DNA of 64,000 nucleotides from Mesorhizobium sp. 113-3-3. Its GTDB lineage: Bacteria > Pseudomonadota > Alphaproteobacteria > Rhizobiales > Rhizobiaceae. The notes under the pieces are model-generated. The model did no database searches. It saw only the letters and a list, made by a program, of their open reading frames with translations, and had not been told where the DNA came from. This document shows positions 18,064-27,656 of this stretch, piece after piece (position 1 is the stretch's first letter; every line of letters starts with the position of its first letter). The stretch lies in assembly GCF_016756495.1 (NCBI RefSeq), contig NZ_AP023243.1, forward strand, positions 6,452,501 to 6,516,500, in the 5' to 3' direction. The position numbers were made by a program, and so were the translations under genes.

Positions 18064-19020
18064 CTAATACGGGAGAGCAGCAAGGCGGCCATTACGGCTC
18101 AGCAGCACACGACCGTCCTCGATCCTGTCGACCGTCCATCCATCATCCAGAACGGCGCCAACAAAATACTTCTCACCACCTATGACAAGATACGGTTGCG
18201 GGCCACGCCAAACGGCTTCAACTGCGATTGCGGATGGCGCCTTTTCGTCTTTTATGAGCACTCCATTGACCAGTGTCAGGGCGCCCTTGGTGCGATGATC
18301 GAACCACTGCTGGAGCTTCCGCCAACTGATGACCGATTCAGACGTGACGGTACCCTCCGCCGTCACAGTGTCCTTTGCCGAGCCGACCTTAACATTGAGT
18401 AGGCCCGCTCTATCGACTTCCTCCTGCAGCTCTTTAGCCGCTGCCTCCGCAATCTGGTCGTCGGCGCGGTGGTTGGTCCGCTTCGACTCATGATCGGCAC
18501 TGGGTGAATTGGGTCTCGATGCACCACCGTCCCCATTATAGGAAAAAAAGGCTGAGAGCATACCGACCGCTAGAGAGCTGACTATCACCGTGGCCAGAAC
18601 ACGCATCGAGAGGCGTGGTATGCCTATCGGACCACTTGTCACTTCATCCTGCACGGACCAGAGAATGGACATCTCGCCTGCGAGAACGACGACAGGAAGT
18701 GGCACCACAACGCACTCGCCCGCGGCGATATTCCGCTTACCCTTGATGCTGAGTCCGGCCGCAAGCGCCTCGACCTCGATCGAGTTGCCAAGGAGCGTTA
18801 TACGAAAATGATGCGGTGCCAATCCTTGCTCGACGAAGATCATATCGGCGTCTAAGCCGCAGCCGATTAAGCTCGTTTCGAGAGCAGTCTTACCCGTCAG
18901 CCCGCAATAGAGCCCCGACAGAACTTCGAAATCAAGAGAAACGGCGTCATTCAAGGATGTTCTCCCGAACAAGAGAGAAGCCGCACGGCAATTGCCGTGC
19001 GGCTCATTTCGGTTCCACAT
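18064..19020 (-). CDS. y4yQ: T3SS inner-membrane ring component Y4yQ (SctD-like)
   Basis: A 318-residue protein with a cytoplasmic N-terminal half (~140 residues), one membrane segment near residues 155-175 (VLATVIVSSLAVGMLSAFF) and a periplasmic C-terminal part with BON-like sequence (LLNVKVGSAKDTVTAEGTV). This one-membrane-pass topology matches SctD/YscD proteins of the outer basal-body ring. Sequence conservation across the family is weak; the position between nopA and rhcV supports the call. Confidence 0.85.
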   Translation of the reverse strand: MWNRNEPHGNCRAASLLFGRTSLNDAVSLDFEVLSGLYCGLTGKTALETSLIGCGLDADMIFVEQGLAPHHFRITLLGNSIEVEALAAGLSIKGKRNIAAGECVVVPLPVVVLAGEMSILWSVQDEVTSGPIGIPRLSMRVLATVIVSSLAVGMLSAFFSYNGDGGASRPNSPSADHESKRTNHRADDQIAEAAAKELQEEVDRAGLLNVKVGSAKDTVTAEGTVTSESVISWRKLQQWFDHRTKGALTLVNGVLIKDEKAPSAIAVEAVWRGPQPYLVIGGEKYFVGAVLDDGWTVDRIEDGRVLLSRNGRLAALPY

Positions 19021-19062
19021 CGCGCCACCTGGCGACGCGATCGGGAACCCCTGCTTCCGAAC

Positions 19063-19278
19063 CTACTGAACGCGCTCGTCGGCCGCTTTCTTGATTGTGT
19101 TGAGGTTGGTCGTAACGGTGCGCAGCTGTATACTCCTAGCCGTAGCCTCCAAGCTAGCCGCCGTTAGATCCGCGATTTGCGCCTCGAAAGCGGCTTTCCC
19201 CGCGACTCTGGTACCTACGTCTGTAGCCACCGAAGTCCCAGTGCCAGCCGCACTGGTGCCAGTACCTGCTTTACTCAT
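19063..19278 (-). CDS. nopA: Type III pilus subunit NopA
   Basis: A 71-residue protein with a Gly/Thr/Ala-rich N-terminus (MSKAGTGTSAAGTGTS) and a helical C-terminus (AAFEAQIADLTAASLEATAR, then KKAADERVQ). The small size, lack of signal peptide and helical C-terminus fit rhizobial NopA, the major needle/pilus protein. It follows nopC and precedes y4yQ, the conserved order. The tts box before nopC should drive it. Confidence 0.85.
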   Translation of the reverse strand: MSKAGTGTSAAGTGTSVATDVGTRVAGKAAFEAQIADLTAASLEATARSIQLRTVTTNLNTIKKAADERVQ

Positions 19279-19346
19279 AACGTTTTCCTTCTGTTCAAAC
19301 CGCGCCCGTCAGCACGGCACACACATCCTGACGCAGACCATCCACG

Positions 19347-19667
19347 TCAGGCATCCTCTTCAGTTTCTGCAATAGCCTCGTCGGCATCAGCCATGGCATC
19401 GTTCAAAATAGTTAGCGCAACGGAGTGGAGAACCGTGTCGAACGCTTCGGCTAGAGCTTGCTGATCATCCCCAGAGATAGTCTGACCGTCCACAGGATCT
19501 TTCCCGCCAACCGGCTTGTTTGGGTCATTGTTCCCGCTACCCGGTTTGTTAGGGTCATCATTCCCGCTACCCGGCTTGTCAGGTTGCTCTGGTTGGCTTT
19601 TCGGATCTCCATGCCCCCTGCGAGCTAAGGAAATGTTGCCAAATCCACTCCCAATTGCTGCGGCCAT
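19347..19667 (-). CDS. nopC: Nodulation outer protein NopC
   Basis: A 106-residue protein encoded between the tts box and nopA, the position of nopC in Sinorhizobium fredii and NGR234. I chose the ATG at 19667 (MAAAIGSGFGN) because a GGAG ribosome binding site lies seven bases upstream; an in-frame ATG at 19691 is less well placed. The centre has two and a half copies of a DKPGSGND-type repeat. The C-terminal 45 residues are helical and acidic. NopC is a T3SS-secreted protein. Confidence 0.75.
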   Translation of the reverse strand: MAAAIGSGFGNISLARRGHGDPKSQPEQPDKPGSGNDDPNKPGSGNNDPNKPVGGKDPVDGQTISGDDQQALAEAFDTVLHSVALTILNDAMADADEAIAETEEDA

Positions 19668-19730
19668 CAAGTACTCCTGCATGCGTTCCATTGGCGCCGA
19701 CGCCTAAAGATAATCTCATCAGGCTACGAG

Positions 19731-19756
19731 CAGGAGCTTTCGAGAACCTGACGAGT
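19731..19756 (-). promoter_or_regulatory. tts box of the nopC-nopA-y4yQ-rhcV-y4yS unit
   Basis: The minus strand reads TCGTCAGGTTCTCGAAAGCT, a near-perfect tts box of the TCGAAAGC type. It lies 64 bp before the nopC ATG. It shows that the five genes form their own transcription unit. Confidence 0.85.
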
Positions 19757-20642
19757 CTGGACAAAAAGCGGGCTACCGGAAAATAATGATCGAGCAGGGT
19801 TCGGCCTCCTGCAAAGTGGTGAAAAGTGGGTACTGCGCTTCTGCCAAAGGAATAGCGCCTGACAGGAGGCCTGACATTCTTCGAACGTAGCGGTAAATTC
19901 CGAGGCTTCGTTGCTGCGACATCATCATTTCCCAACTTTCCCACGGTGGCGGGCTGAGGGCGCGGGAGGCGAACTCCCGAGCCCCGCCTTGCCCGGACCG
20001 TCTTCTGCTACCGACCTGCGCCAAAGCGAGCGGCAGCCTCGACGGCGCAATTGCACTTCCCGGCGATCTCACTAACATCCGGCAAACGCTGCTGATGACG
20101 CCCGCCGTGCTGTCAAATTGAGGAGAAAGGTCGTTCCCATTCATCGCGGGCCGGAAAAGTGCGAACTTGGTCGTGTGACCTGGGTGCGGTGATGCGCTCC
20201 CGCGTTCAGCTGCTGCTCCTCCTTTTTGCACCGAGGGAGCTCAGGCTCGCCGCCGAATCCAGCGAGATCCAAGGGCGTGGCTCCCCGGCGGATTGTGCGT
20301 TAATTCAGCCGATCAGAGCTCGGAAAACCGCAGAGGCAGCTCGGGTCAGCACGGCCGGCGTCTGTCCGCTCCAAAGCTCTGCATGCCACATGCGCCGCCG
20401 CGCTTGCCGACCACAAATGACAAACCGCTCAGCGGCAGCTTAAGTGGTCTCCGTGAAATGGCGCGGATCGGCGTGAGCAACCAAATCATGCGTTCAACGT
20501 CTTGCATGAAACCCGCCGACTCCCACGAATTTTTCAGGCTAGGAATGTTACACATAAAGGCCTCACGGAAGACCGCACTCCGATCACGTCCAAAATGGCA
20601 CTAGCCCTCTTGTGTTACGGGGCGGCCACAGAGGCCCCAGGG
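19757..20642 (-). other. About 890 bp without a recognisable gene between rhcU and nopC
   Basis: Several short frames occur on both strands, the longest 152 codons (19773-20231, minus), but none reads like a conserved protein or has a convincing start. I see no terminator hairpin or IS motif that I can vouch for. It separates the nopB-rhcU unit from the nopC unit. Confidence 0.5.
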
Positions 20643-21680
20643 CTAGGCCAATCCTGCGGCGAAGAGTGCTCTCGCCACGGGCTCGAAATATTGCATGGGA
20701 ATGGGTCTGCCCAGTTGCGTTTTGCCGATGAGCTGATGCGCTAGGACATCGTTGTCGACAATTTCAAGACGTAGCGCTCGCGCCTCGCTAAGCAGGTGTG
20801 AAGCCCGCTCGCCATCGGCGCGGCAAACCAGGACGGGCACCCCGGTTTCACCGCGGACGTAACGCAGACCGATCAGTATCGCCGTTCCTTTGAAGATCAG
20901 CGTGGCGTGATGCACACCGAGGGGAGGTTCGTCAGCTGACTCGTCACGAATGCGACGTCGTTCACTCTTCAACTCTGGCGCCCCTTGCTGATCCTTCAGC
21001 TCGCGCGTGACTTCAGTCTTGGTCATCCTCATTTCGCGCAGAAACAACGCACGCTGCACCAGGAGATCGATCAGGCCAGCGGCCAGAAGTGCGCCGGCGC
21101 CAATTCCGATCAGCAGTTTTGCCCCCGTAACGACAAGGCCCAAACAGCCCATGCCGCAGAACGGCAGATAGACCATCGTCTTCCACATGCCGAGAAGGCA
21201 AAAGGAAAAGGTTGCGCCGAGAACGAATACTTTAAACAGCGTCTTCCCGAGTTCGACCATCGAACGCGCAGACGCCAAGCGCTTCAGCCCTTGAAAAGGA
21301 TTAATTTTATCGAAGTTGGGCGTCATTGGCTCGAGAGAGAAAACAAATCCACCATTGGCTAATATGCTTGCCAAAAGCACCGCCGCGACAAGCGTTCCAA
21401 GCAGCGGGCCAACAGTTGCCAAGGTGAGTTCGGCAAGCACAACCAGCGCCTGCCGGACCGCGAAGTCAAATGGCAGGTTCTGCAGCTTGTCGACAAATAG
21501 TAGCGCTTCGCGGCATTTGTCTTCGATCGCGCTGCCTCTTAGCCAAAGGTATCCGAGACCAGCGCAAGTGCCGACCGCGCGAACGAAATCGGAGCTATGT
21601 GGCAGCTGCCCTTTTTTGCGTGCATCGTTTAGCTTTTTGGGGGTGGCGGCGTGTGTCTTCTCTTCGCTCGAGTCGCTCAT
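20643..21680 (-). CDS. rhcU: T3SS export switch protein RhcU (SctU/FlhB family), lacking the NPTH motif
   Basis: A 345-residue protein with the FlhB/SctU layout. The N-terminus is [18 protein letters not shown], the family hallmark, followed by four membrane segments (about 35-50, 78-115, 150-172 and 182-206). A charged linker ([20 protein letters not shown]) leads into the cytoplasmic domain. In most family members that domain has an autocleaving NPTH tetrapeptide; here the equivalent place (residues ~260-270) reads [14 protein letters not shown]. The gene overlaps rhcT by four bases and is the last of the nopB unit. Confidence 0.96.
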   Translation of the reverse strand: MSDSSEEKTHAATPKKLNDARKKGQLPHSSDFVRAVGTCAGLGYLWLRGSAIEDKCREALLFVDKLQNLPFDFAVRQALVVLAELTLATVGPLLGTLVAAVLLASILANGGFVFSLEPMTPNFDKINPFQGLKRLASARSMVELGKTLFKVFVLGATFSFCLLGMWKTMVYLPFCGMGCLGLVVTGAKLLIGIGAGALLAAGLIDLLVQRALFLREMRMTKTEVTRELKDQQGAPELKSERRRIRDESADEPPLGVHHATLIFKGTAILIGLRYVRGETGVPVLVCRADGERASHLLSEARALRLEIVDNDVLAHQLIGKTQLGRPIPMQYFEPVARALFAAGLA

Positions 21681-22495
21681 TTCAGCAATCTATCGAACCA
21701 CTCGAGCGCGCCATTCGCTTGTGTGATCTCCAGTTTCATACCCTCTACGAGATAGCCAGCGTATGTAACCATGAGAATCGGAAAGACAAGATTCTTGATC
21801 GCCGGGGACAGTTGGGTCAATTTGAATTGCGGCGCAAAGCGACGCAGTAGCATAAAGGATACATCAATCAGCGTCATAAAGAACACGACGGGCCCTGACA
21901 CCAATAACGCCGTGCGCATAATCTGGTCGAGGAGCCCTAACACCTCCATTGCTCCTTGCGTGCTCAATGTAGGATAAAACTTATACACGGGCCAGATCAA
22001 ATAGCTGCCATAAAGGGCGCCGATCAACGTTTCCAGCCCCCCTGATGCGACGAAGATGGCAATCGCAGTGATCCCGAGAAAGACTCCCATGGCGGAAGCC
22101 TGACTATTCGTCGCGGGGTCGGTCGGGGCGGACGGGTTGGTGACGCCGCGTTGGTTGTCGATAAACTCACCGGCCGCCTGAAGTCCCCATAAGGGAATGC
22201 CAAGGAAGGTGCCAAGTAGTGCGCCGACAAGAACTTCCTTCAATCCGAGCAGAGCTACCTCAATCAGACGTGTTTCAGGATCCAGCGCCTGCAACGCGTC
22301 GCTGACATGTGCCAGACATGGTAATCCGAAGCCGACAGCCAGGCAGCCGCGGATCAGGCCATCGGTCTGAGAACGTGTAAATACCGGTAGGATCATCATA
22401 ATGCCTATCGCGCGCGCTGCGCCAAGACCGGCTGCTACGACGAGTTCGATAGCCGTATGCATGAGGATCTGAATCTCGGCCGGTGACGCATACAT
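21677..22495 (-). CDS. rhcT: T3SS inner-membrane protein RhcT (SctT/FliR family)
   Basis: A 272-residue, strongly hydrophobic protein of the export gate with about six membrane segments. Family-typical stretches include [17 protein letters not shown] and the loop [19 protein letters not shown] (SctT proteins have E.iD.qRG). SctR, SctS and SctT assemble into the gate through which substrates enter. It lies 8 bp downstream of rhcS and overlaps rhcU. Confidence 0.96.
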   Translation of the reverse strand: MYASPAEIQILMHTAIELVVAAGLGAARAIGIMMILPVFTRSQTDGLIRGCLAVGFGLPCLAHVSDALQALDPETRLIEVALLGLKEVLVGALLGTFLGIPLWGLQAAGEFIDNQRGVTNPSAPTDPATNSQASAMGVFLGITAIAIFVASGGLETLIGALYGSYLIWPVYKFYPTLSTQGAMEVLGLLDQIMRTALLVSGPVVFFMTLIDVSFMLLRRFAPQFKLTQLSPAIKNLVFPILMVTYAGYLVEGMKLEITQANGALEWFDRLLK

Positions 22496-22503
22496 GGCGG
22501 AGA

Positions 22504-22785
22504 CTAGTAGCTAAGTGTCATGGCGGGAAACTCGGTAAAGATCTGGTCGGTTAGCTCTATCAGCGGGGCGCTCAGCACAGGAGCAAACAAACCAATAACC
22601 GCGACAACAACCAGAAGCTTGACGGTTAGTGGCAAACTTTCATCCTGGATCTGTGTTGCCGCCTGGATGATGCCAATGACCAAGCCAACGACCACCGATG
22701 CAATGAGCGGCGGCAGAATCCAGATCATGAATACCACCAACGATTGGCTCATAAGAGTGACAATACTGGATTCAGCTATAATCAA
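22504..22785 (-). CDS. rhcS: T3SS inner-membrane protein RhcS (SctS/FliQ family)
   Basis: A 93-residue protein with two membrane helices ([20 protein letters not shown] and [20 protein letters not shown]) separated by the conserved [19 protein letters not shown] loop. The length is typical for SctS/FliQ. The start overlaps the end of rhcR by four bases. Confidence 0.97.
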   Translation of the reverse strand: MIIAESSIVTLMSQSLVVFMIWILPPLIASVVVGLVIGIIQAATQIQDESLPLTVKLLVVVAVIGLFAPVLSAPLIELTDQIFTEFPAMTLSY

Positions 22786-23447
22786 CCTCCCGGTATCGTG
22801 TAACTCAACACAAGCCCGTGCATCAATTTCGACCAGCCATCAATAGCGACGAACACGAAGAGTTTGAAAGGGACAGATATAAGCGTCGGGGATACCATAG
22901 ACATGCCCATCGCCATCAAAATTGTCGTCACAATAAGATCAATAACGATGAAAGGAAGATAAAGAAGAAATCCGATCTCAAACGCGCGCTTTAGCTCTGA
23001 AATTAGAAAAGATGGAACCAGAATGGACAAATCATCAACTGTGGCTTTGGCACGCATTTCCGCTGGCCAGACTTTTTCGGTAGACGAGAGGAAAAACTGT
23101 CGCTGCTCCTCATTTGTGAACTTCTTAAGATGATCACGCAGGGGCTCGCTCCCGGATTTGGCGGCGCTTACCCAGTCGTCGAACGTCTGATAATGTAGCT
23201 TCGGATCGGTCATCCGATCATAGGTCTGTTCAACAACGGGCGCGCTAAGAAACATGGTGAGGATCAATGCGACAGCGTACAGCGCTATGTTAGGTGGTAT
23301 CGTCTGAGTCCCGAGCGCATTGCGCACGAGGAAAAGAACAACCGATACCTTTACAAAGGCCGTGGTCGTGACGACCACTAAAACCAGCAGACCCAGTCCG
23401 GCGGTAACTGCGAGAAGCGCCAGGATTGGCGGCTGGAGCTCAGTCAT
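22782..23447 (-). CDS. rhcR: T3SS inner-membrane protein RhcR (SctR/FliP family)
   Basis: A 221-residue protein starting at MTELQPPILALL. The frame is open further upstream, but that extension overlaps rhcQ and does not look conserved. It has four membrane segments and the family signatures TTAFVKVSVVLFLVRNALGTQ and PSFLISELKRAFEIGFLLYLP (given here as key stretches near residues 35-60 and 155-180). The chosen start overlaps the rhcQ stop by eight bases, usual for this operon. Confidence 0.95.
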   Translation of the reverse strand: MTELQPPILALLAVTAGLGLLVLVVVTTTAFVKVSVVLFLVRNALGTQTIPPNIALYAVALILTMFLSAPVVEQTYDRMTDPKLHYQTFDDWVSAAKSGSEPLRDHLKKFTNEEQRQFFLSSTEKVWPAEMRAKATVDDLSILVPSFLISELKRAFEIGFLLYLPFIVIDLIVTTILMAMGMSMVSPTLISVPFKLFVFVAIDGWSKLMHGLVLSYTIPGG

Positions 23448-24516
23448 TGCATCCCAACCGGCCACGGAGCCTGATGCCCAGCGTATCTCCAATGCGCACG
23501 ATGTCGCCACGCCCGATACACTGACCGTTGGCAAGTATATCGACCGGATCCTGAATCGGCCGTCCAAGTTCGAAAATATGCCCTTCGCCGGCACTTCTTA
23601 ATTCCCCTAGAGGAATAGGCCAGCGACCGCATTCAAAGACAAGCATGATCTCGACATCGTCGAGATCCTCCGTCGGCCCTAGTTGCGATCCAAGTTGTGT
23701 CATATGCGCATTCTCCAAAGAATAGGAACGCGGGCGGAAAGGCCCGTGCAGGACTAGCTGGTCGCCCTCAAGATCGGCGCTGGCCCACAACTGGCCCAAA
23801 GATAGGGCGATCTCGCCCCGGCCGAACGGCGCCAGGTCCGGCAACAGAGCATCACCGGCACATGCTTTTCGAAGAATCGCCGCAGGAACGTGCAGCGTGC
23901 CGATCTCTCCTGCAACCACGATCGGGAGGTCTGAAAGTAATCCGCGCGGCTGTCGCGGTAACTGGCCAAACAGTTCGCCCAGAGCACGAAACGCAGACGG
24001 CACCAAGCCATCGAGAGGCGAGAACAGGAACAGACGACCCTTGCCACTGACCGGGCCGAAGTCGATATCCAGTTCGAGATAAGGAGCCAGTGTCGCGGCT
24101 TCAAACACGCGCACGAGCTGCACGTTCAGCTGAGTCCTATACTCCAGTCGAGCAATAAGTGGCTCAAGTGCAAGTTCAACAATGAGTGAAGCCGTTGGCT
24201 CGGAAGGGAAAGTCAGCCCATTCTGCACTGTTGCGATGAGCCCCTCTACGAGCGACCGCGATATCGACAGCACGACCGTCTCAGCTCCGACCCTACAAAT
24301 GCAGTCGAGCATTGGAATGGCGGCAAAATTCTCCTGCCAGACAAGCCCTGCCACACGCACCGACAGTGGCACGTCGTTGATCCGGGTCTGAAACGGTCCG
24401 CGCGAAGCCGCAGTGTCATTGAGCCACGAGGCGACCTCGTGGGACAGTGTCAGCGCTGGTTCCAATAGAGGGGGGCTCACCAAAGCGGCTGCCAAAAAGC
24501 TGCACCGTTCTGTCAT
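23440..24516 (-). CDS. rhcQ: T3SS cytoplasmic sorting-platform (C-ring) protein RhcQ (SctQ family)
   Basis: A 358-residue protein from the ATG at 24516 (MTERCSFLAAALVSPPLLEP). A longer open frame reaches 24825, but its first ~100 codons are the shadow of y4yJ. The N-terminal ~270 residues are diverged. The last ~75 residues form the SpoA (surface presentation of antigens) domain, ending IQDPVDILANGQCIGRGDIV and RIGDTLGIRLRG, as in FliN/YscQ. SctQ builds the pods that dock substrates under the injectisome. Confidence 0.93.
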   Translation of the reverse strand: MTERCSFLAAALVSPPLLEPALTLSHEVASWLNDTAASRGPFQTRINDVPLSVRVAGLVWQENFAAIPMLDCICRVGAETVVLSISRSLVEGLIATVQNGLTFPSEPTASLIVELALEPLIARLEYRTQLNVQLVRVFEAATLAPYLELDIDFGPVSGKGRLFLFSPLDGLVPSAFRALGELFGQLPRQPRGLLSDLPIVVAGEIGTLHVPAAILRKACAGDALLPDLAPFGRGEIALSLGQLWASADLEGDQLVLHGPFRPRSYSLENAHMTQLGSQLGPTEDLDDVEIMLVFECGRWPIPLGELRSAGEGHIFELGRPIQDPVDILANGQCIGRGDIVRIGDTLGIRLRGRLGCND

Positions 24517-24532
24517 TCGGAGGACCTGCAGG

Positions 24533-25066
24533 TTATCGAATCCGTTTCGCGACCTGGGAAAGCGGTCCCCTGCCAAATCGAAGCAGTATCTCATCGTCGG
24601 CCTCGATCTCGCCTGCGGCCTCCGAACGGATCTCGACGGCGCGCCCGACGTCGTCCTCGATCTGGCGCCATTTGTGCGTAGCCGCCGAACATGCGACCCA
24701 TAGGTCCCTCGTCTCGGACGCCGCTGTCTCCGCCTTTTCTTGGGCGATTCGCGCATTACCAAGCATCTGCCGTCGGCGTGTGATTTCAGTTGCAAGCCGC
24801 TCAACATGCAGGTGGTGCCGGTCAAGCGCGGCGTTAGACAAGTTTTCGAGAGTCATCAGCTCCTGGTAGAGCGCTGCTTCCGCCGTTGCGCAATGTTGTT
24901 GTGCCATGGCAAGCTCTCGGGAGGCATTCTGTGCGGCTAAGGTGGCCATACGGCGCTCGGCTTCCTTCTTGGACAGCTCACTAAGGGCACGACGCTCTTG
25001 CATTTCCTTCAAGACCCGTAACCTGGAAGCCTGAACATGATTTACGCGGTCAGACGCGACATCCAT
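24533..25066 (-). CDS. y4yJ: T3SS ATPase-associated stalk protein Y4yJ (SctO-like)
   Basis: A 177-residue, highly charged protein predicted to be almost entirely coiled coil (LKEMQERRALSELSKKEAER and ATEITRRRQMLGNARIAQEK). This size and composition match SctO/FliJ proteins, which sit in the centre of the ATPase hexamer. It lies directly after rhcN, overlapping its 3' end by 25 bases, the place of y4yJ in NGR234. Sequence conservation is low, so the call rests on structure and order. Confidence 0.85.
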   Translation of the reverse strand: MDVASDRVNHVQASRLRVLKEMQERRALSELSKKEAERRMATLAAQNASRELAMAQQHCATAEAALYQELMTLENLSNAALDRHHLHVERLATEITRRRQMLGNARIAQEKAETAASETRDLWVACSAATHKWRQIEDDVGRAVEIRSEAAGEIEADDEILLRFGRGPLSQVAKRIR

Positions 25067-26400
25067 GCGACCGTTTCCTCAAACCCTGAGATCTCGTCTT
25101 CGCTCTGGCGCAAAAACTCCCTCAGTTCGTCTATTGACTCGACAGCCCGGTCCGTCAGGGGATCGCCGCCTTGCTTGTATTCTCCGACGTTGATCAAGAA
25201 CTCGGTCTCGGCATGCCGGGAAAGGAGTTCACGAAAGAAGGATGCCGCCTTGCGATGTGTCCGCGAAACGACCGCATCCATCACGCGGCTGCGACTCTGT
25301 AGTACATCGATAGCGGGGAAATGCGATCGCGCCGCAATAGCGCGCGAGAGCACGACATGGCCATCGAGAATGCCGCGCGACTCTTCAGCGATTGGATCCC
25401 CTGTGCCATCGCCTTCTACAAGCACGGTATAGAACGCCGTGATTGAGCCACGCTCACTCATGCCGGCGCGCTCAAGCAGGCCTGGCAGCATGCTGAAAAC
25501 GGAAGGAGGGAAGCCCCGTCGCGTCGGCGGCTCGCCCGCAGCAAGGCCTATTTCACGCATGGCGCGGCAGAAGCGTGTCAGCGAGTCCAGCATGAGAGCA
25601 ACGCGTAGCCCTTGTTCGCGAAAATATTCCGCGAGCGCTGTCGCCATCGGAGCACATTGCGCCCGCTCAACAGCCGAGCGGTCGGACGTTTCAACAACAA
25701 CGACGGCACGGCGAAGGCCCTCTTCCCCGAGATGCCTCTCGATGAATTCACGAACTTCACGTCCTCGTTCGCCTATCAATGCGACTATGACAACGTCAGC
25801 GGCGGCACCTTTTACGATCTGTGACAATAAGGTCGACTTGCCACCACCTGGCTCGCCGTAAATCCCGATCCGCTGGCCCTCGCCGCACGTCAGGAGACCA
25901 TCCAGAACACGCACCCCAAGGGGCAAGGGCCGTTCAATCATGCGCCTTGTCATTGGATTTGGAGCTCTGCCGTGCAGCGGCCGAGTTTCTGTGGTCTCGA
26001 TTTGGCCTTTGCCGTCCAATGGACGGCAGCGACTGTCAATCACCCGGCCAAGTAAATCGTTGCCGACGGGTACTTCACGCATTCGTCCAGTGGCCACGAC
26101 TTCCGCGCGGCTGGAGAGGCCGACCAGGTCGCCGATCGGCGTCAGCAATACGCCATCATCCAACAGGCCGATCACCTCAGCTTCCAGCGACAGTCCGGTT
26201 CGTGGGTCCTGTAGGAGGCAAAGTTCTCCAATACGAGTGTCTGGCAGGACGGCATGGACCAGTGTGCCGACAGCCCGCGTGATCCTGCCGCGCACGACGC
26301 GCGTGTCGATCCCCTTTGCCGTAGCTCTCAAAGACGAGATCGCCGGATCGACAGGGCAGATCGCATCGTCGTGATTATGTTCTGATACCTGCGTTGTCAC
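25042..26400 (-). CDS. rhcN: T3SS ATPase RhcN (SctN family)
   Basis: A 452-residue AAA-type ATPase related to F1 beta subunits. Walker A is GEPGGGKST (residues 182-190) and Walker B is VALMLDSLTRFCRAMREI. The P-loop surroundings (LLTCGEGQRIGIYGEPGGG) and the arginine-finger region near SHFPAIDVLQSRSRVM are those of SctN/FliI. The protein strips chaperones from substrates and powers early export. The start ATG overlaps the nolV stop by four bases. Confidence 0.98.
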   Translation of the reverse strand: MTTQVSEHNHDDAICPVDPAISSLRATAKGIDTRVVRGRITRAVGTLVHAVLPDTRIGELCLLQDPRTGLSLEAEVIGLLDDGVLLTPIGDLVGLSSRAEVVATGRMREVPVGNDLLGRVIDSRCRPLDGKGQIETTETRPLHGRAPNPMTRRMIERPLPLGVRVLDGLLTCGEGQRIGIYGEPGGGKSTLLSQIVKGAAADVVIVALIGERGREVREFIERHLGEEGLRRAVVVVETSDRSAVERAQCAPMATALAEYFREQGLRVALMLDSLTRFCRAMREIGLAAGEPPTRRGFPPSVFSMLPGLLERAGMSERGSITAFYTVLVEGDGTGDPIAEESRGILDGHVVLSRAIAARSHFPAIDVLQSRSRVMDAVVSRTHRKAASFFRELLSRHAETEFLINVGEYKQGGDPLTDRAVESIDELREFLRQSEDEISGFEETVAWMSRLTA

Positions 26401-27020
26401 AGTTCGCCTTTTTCAGAAAGCGACCCGAAGCCGAGACGCAACGCGCGCATCTGCGCATCAAGCCCCAGATCGACATTGCCGTACTCGCTCCACAGCACGC
26501 AGCGTCGCGGCGATAACGTCGGATCCGGTTTGATCCGAACCCTTGGCCGACCATCCTGGCCGTCCCATCCCGCAAACTCTCGCGCAAGCATGTCCACTTG
26601 CGTCGGATACACATGGAGGCAGACTTCCGCGCCGCTGTATTGGCGCTCAATGGCGTGGCGAACAGCCATGACCAACAGTTCGCCCGGATCGAACGCTCCT
26701 AGAAGCTCGCTTAGTATCTCAAGCACGAGCTGCGGCAATTGCTGCTCCAGAACCGCCTTTCGTCGTGCGACTTCGGCAACCGCCTGCGAAATCAGCGCCG
26801 CCATTTCCTCCGCGCCTGCATTCAGGCCCTCGGTATGGCCGCGCGCCAACTCACGCTGATACGCCGCGCGTGCCCAACTGCGTACGTGCTGCTGATGCCG
26901 TTCTGCGGCGGCACACGCTTTTGCGGCATTATCCCAGATTTCGAGCTCGCTCGCCGGTATCAGTGGCCCCAATGGGCGCATCTGCGGCGCTGCCGGCGCC
27001 ACGGAAATATCGGCTGTCAT
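26397..27020 (-). CDS. nolV: T3SS ATPase regulator NolV (SctL family)
   Basis: A 207-residue protein with an Ala/Pro-rich N-terminus, a central helical region (LARGHTEGLNAGAEEMAALI) and a C-terminal domain containing PDPTLSPRRCVLWSEYGNVD, which is the typical D..L..G.c.iet..G.ID signature of SctL/FliH. SctL is the peripheral stalk linking the ATPase to the sorting platform. It overlaps nolU and rhcN by four bases each. Confidence 0.93.
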   Translation of the reverse strand: MTADISVAPAAPQMRPLGPLIPASELEIWDNAAKACAAAERHQQHVRSWARAAYQRELARGHTEGLNAGAEEMAALISQAVAEVARRKAVLEQQLPQLVLEILSELLGAFDPGELLVMAVRHAIERQYSGAEVCLHVYPTQVDMLAREFAGWDGQDGRPRVRIKPDPTLSPRRCVLWSEYGNVDLGLDAQMRALRLGFGSLSEKGEL

Positions 27021-27655
27021 ATCGGCGGGTTCTCCGCCTCAAAATGGCGTACCACAAGCGACAACAACTGGCCTGCGGCGTTCCCGTGCTTAGGCTCTGG
27101 ATTGTCGGCGGCGGTTCCTACAGGCAAGCGTAGGAGCACGCGGTTGCGCTCCATCACTGGACTGTGATGGAGCCAGGCACCAAGACAGGCGTGTCCATCG
27201 TGTTCAATTTGGTGCGCGAGTTTTCCCGGATCCGCGATCAATCTGTCCGCAATGGAATGCGCCAGATGTCGGATTCCAAACGCATGGGCATCAGCGCCGA
27301 TACGTTGAATGAGCACTGTGAGGTCAGGCTGAGAGACAAGCTTAAGCAGCGATCGGGCATGCCATGCACTACCTGCAAGGAGGGCAGCCCGAAGCGGATC
27401 ATTACCGCGCAGAAGGTCCAGCCCCCGCTCAACATCATTCGACTTCGAATCATTGTCGAGTAACAATTCTGTTAGTCTTCGCTGCAGTCTGGGACACTTC
27501 TGCAACTGAGCCAACGTAGCAGCCGATAACGCCGGATCAAGACGCGCGCCAAGACGGGTAGGATGGGCCGAAGCAGCAAGCTCGCTCCGACCCAAGGAAG
27601 GCAATTGGAACGAACCATCAGGTTGGGCGGTCAGTATCGGCATTGGCATTGACAT
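27017..27655 (-). CDS. nolU: T3SS sorting-platform protein NolU (SctK-like)
   Basis: A 212-residue protein that starts MSMPMPILTAQPDGSFQLPS and ends in HFEAENPPI, overlapping nolV by four bases. No enzyme motif is visible. Its place between rhcJ and nolV is that of nolU in the nolXWBTUV locus of Sinorhizobium fredii. SctK proteins connect the basal body to the C-ring pods; assignment to SctK follows family knowledge rather than a motif. Confidence 0.88.
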   Translation of the reverse strand: MSMPMPILTAQPDGSFQLPSLGRSELAASAHPTRLGARLDPALSAATLAQLQKCPRLQRRLTELLLDNDSKSNDVERGLDLLRGNDPLRAALLAGSAWHARSLLKLVSQPDLTVLIQRIGADAHAFGIRHLAHSIADRLIADPGKLAHQIEHDGHACLGAWLHHSPVMERNRVLLRLPVGTAADNPEPKHGNAAGQLLSLVVRHFEAENPPI

Positions 27656-27656
27656 G

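Noticed and set aside
19773-20231. 152-codon minus-strand frame between rhcU and nopC
   Set aside because: No conserved motif or good start; it would also overlap other equally poor frames.
23440-24825. Long form of RhcQ starting at 24825
   Set aside because: The first ~100 codons are the shadow of y4yJ; the start at 24516 matches the family length and gene spacing.
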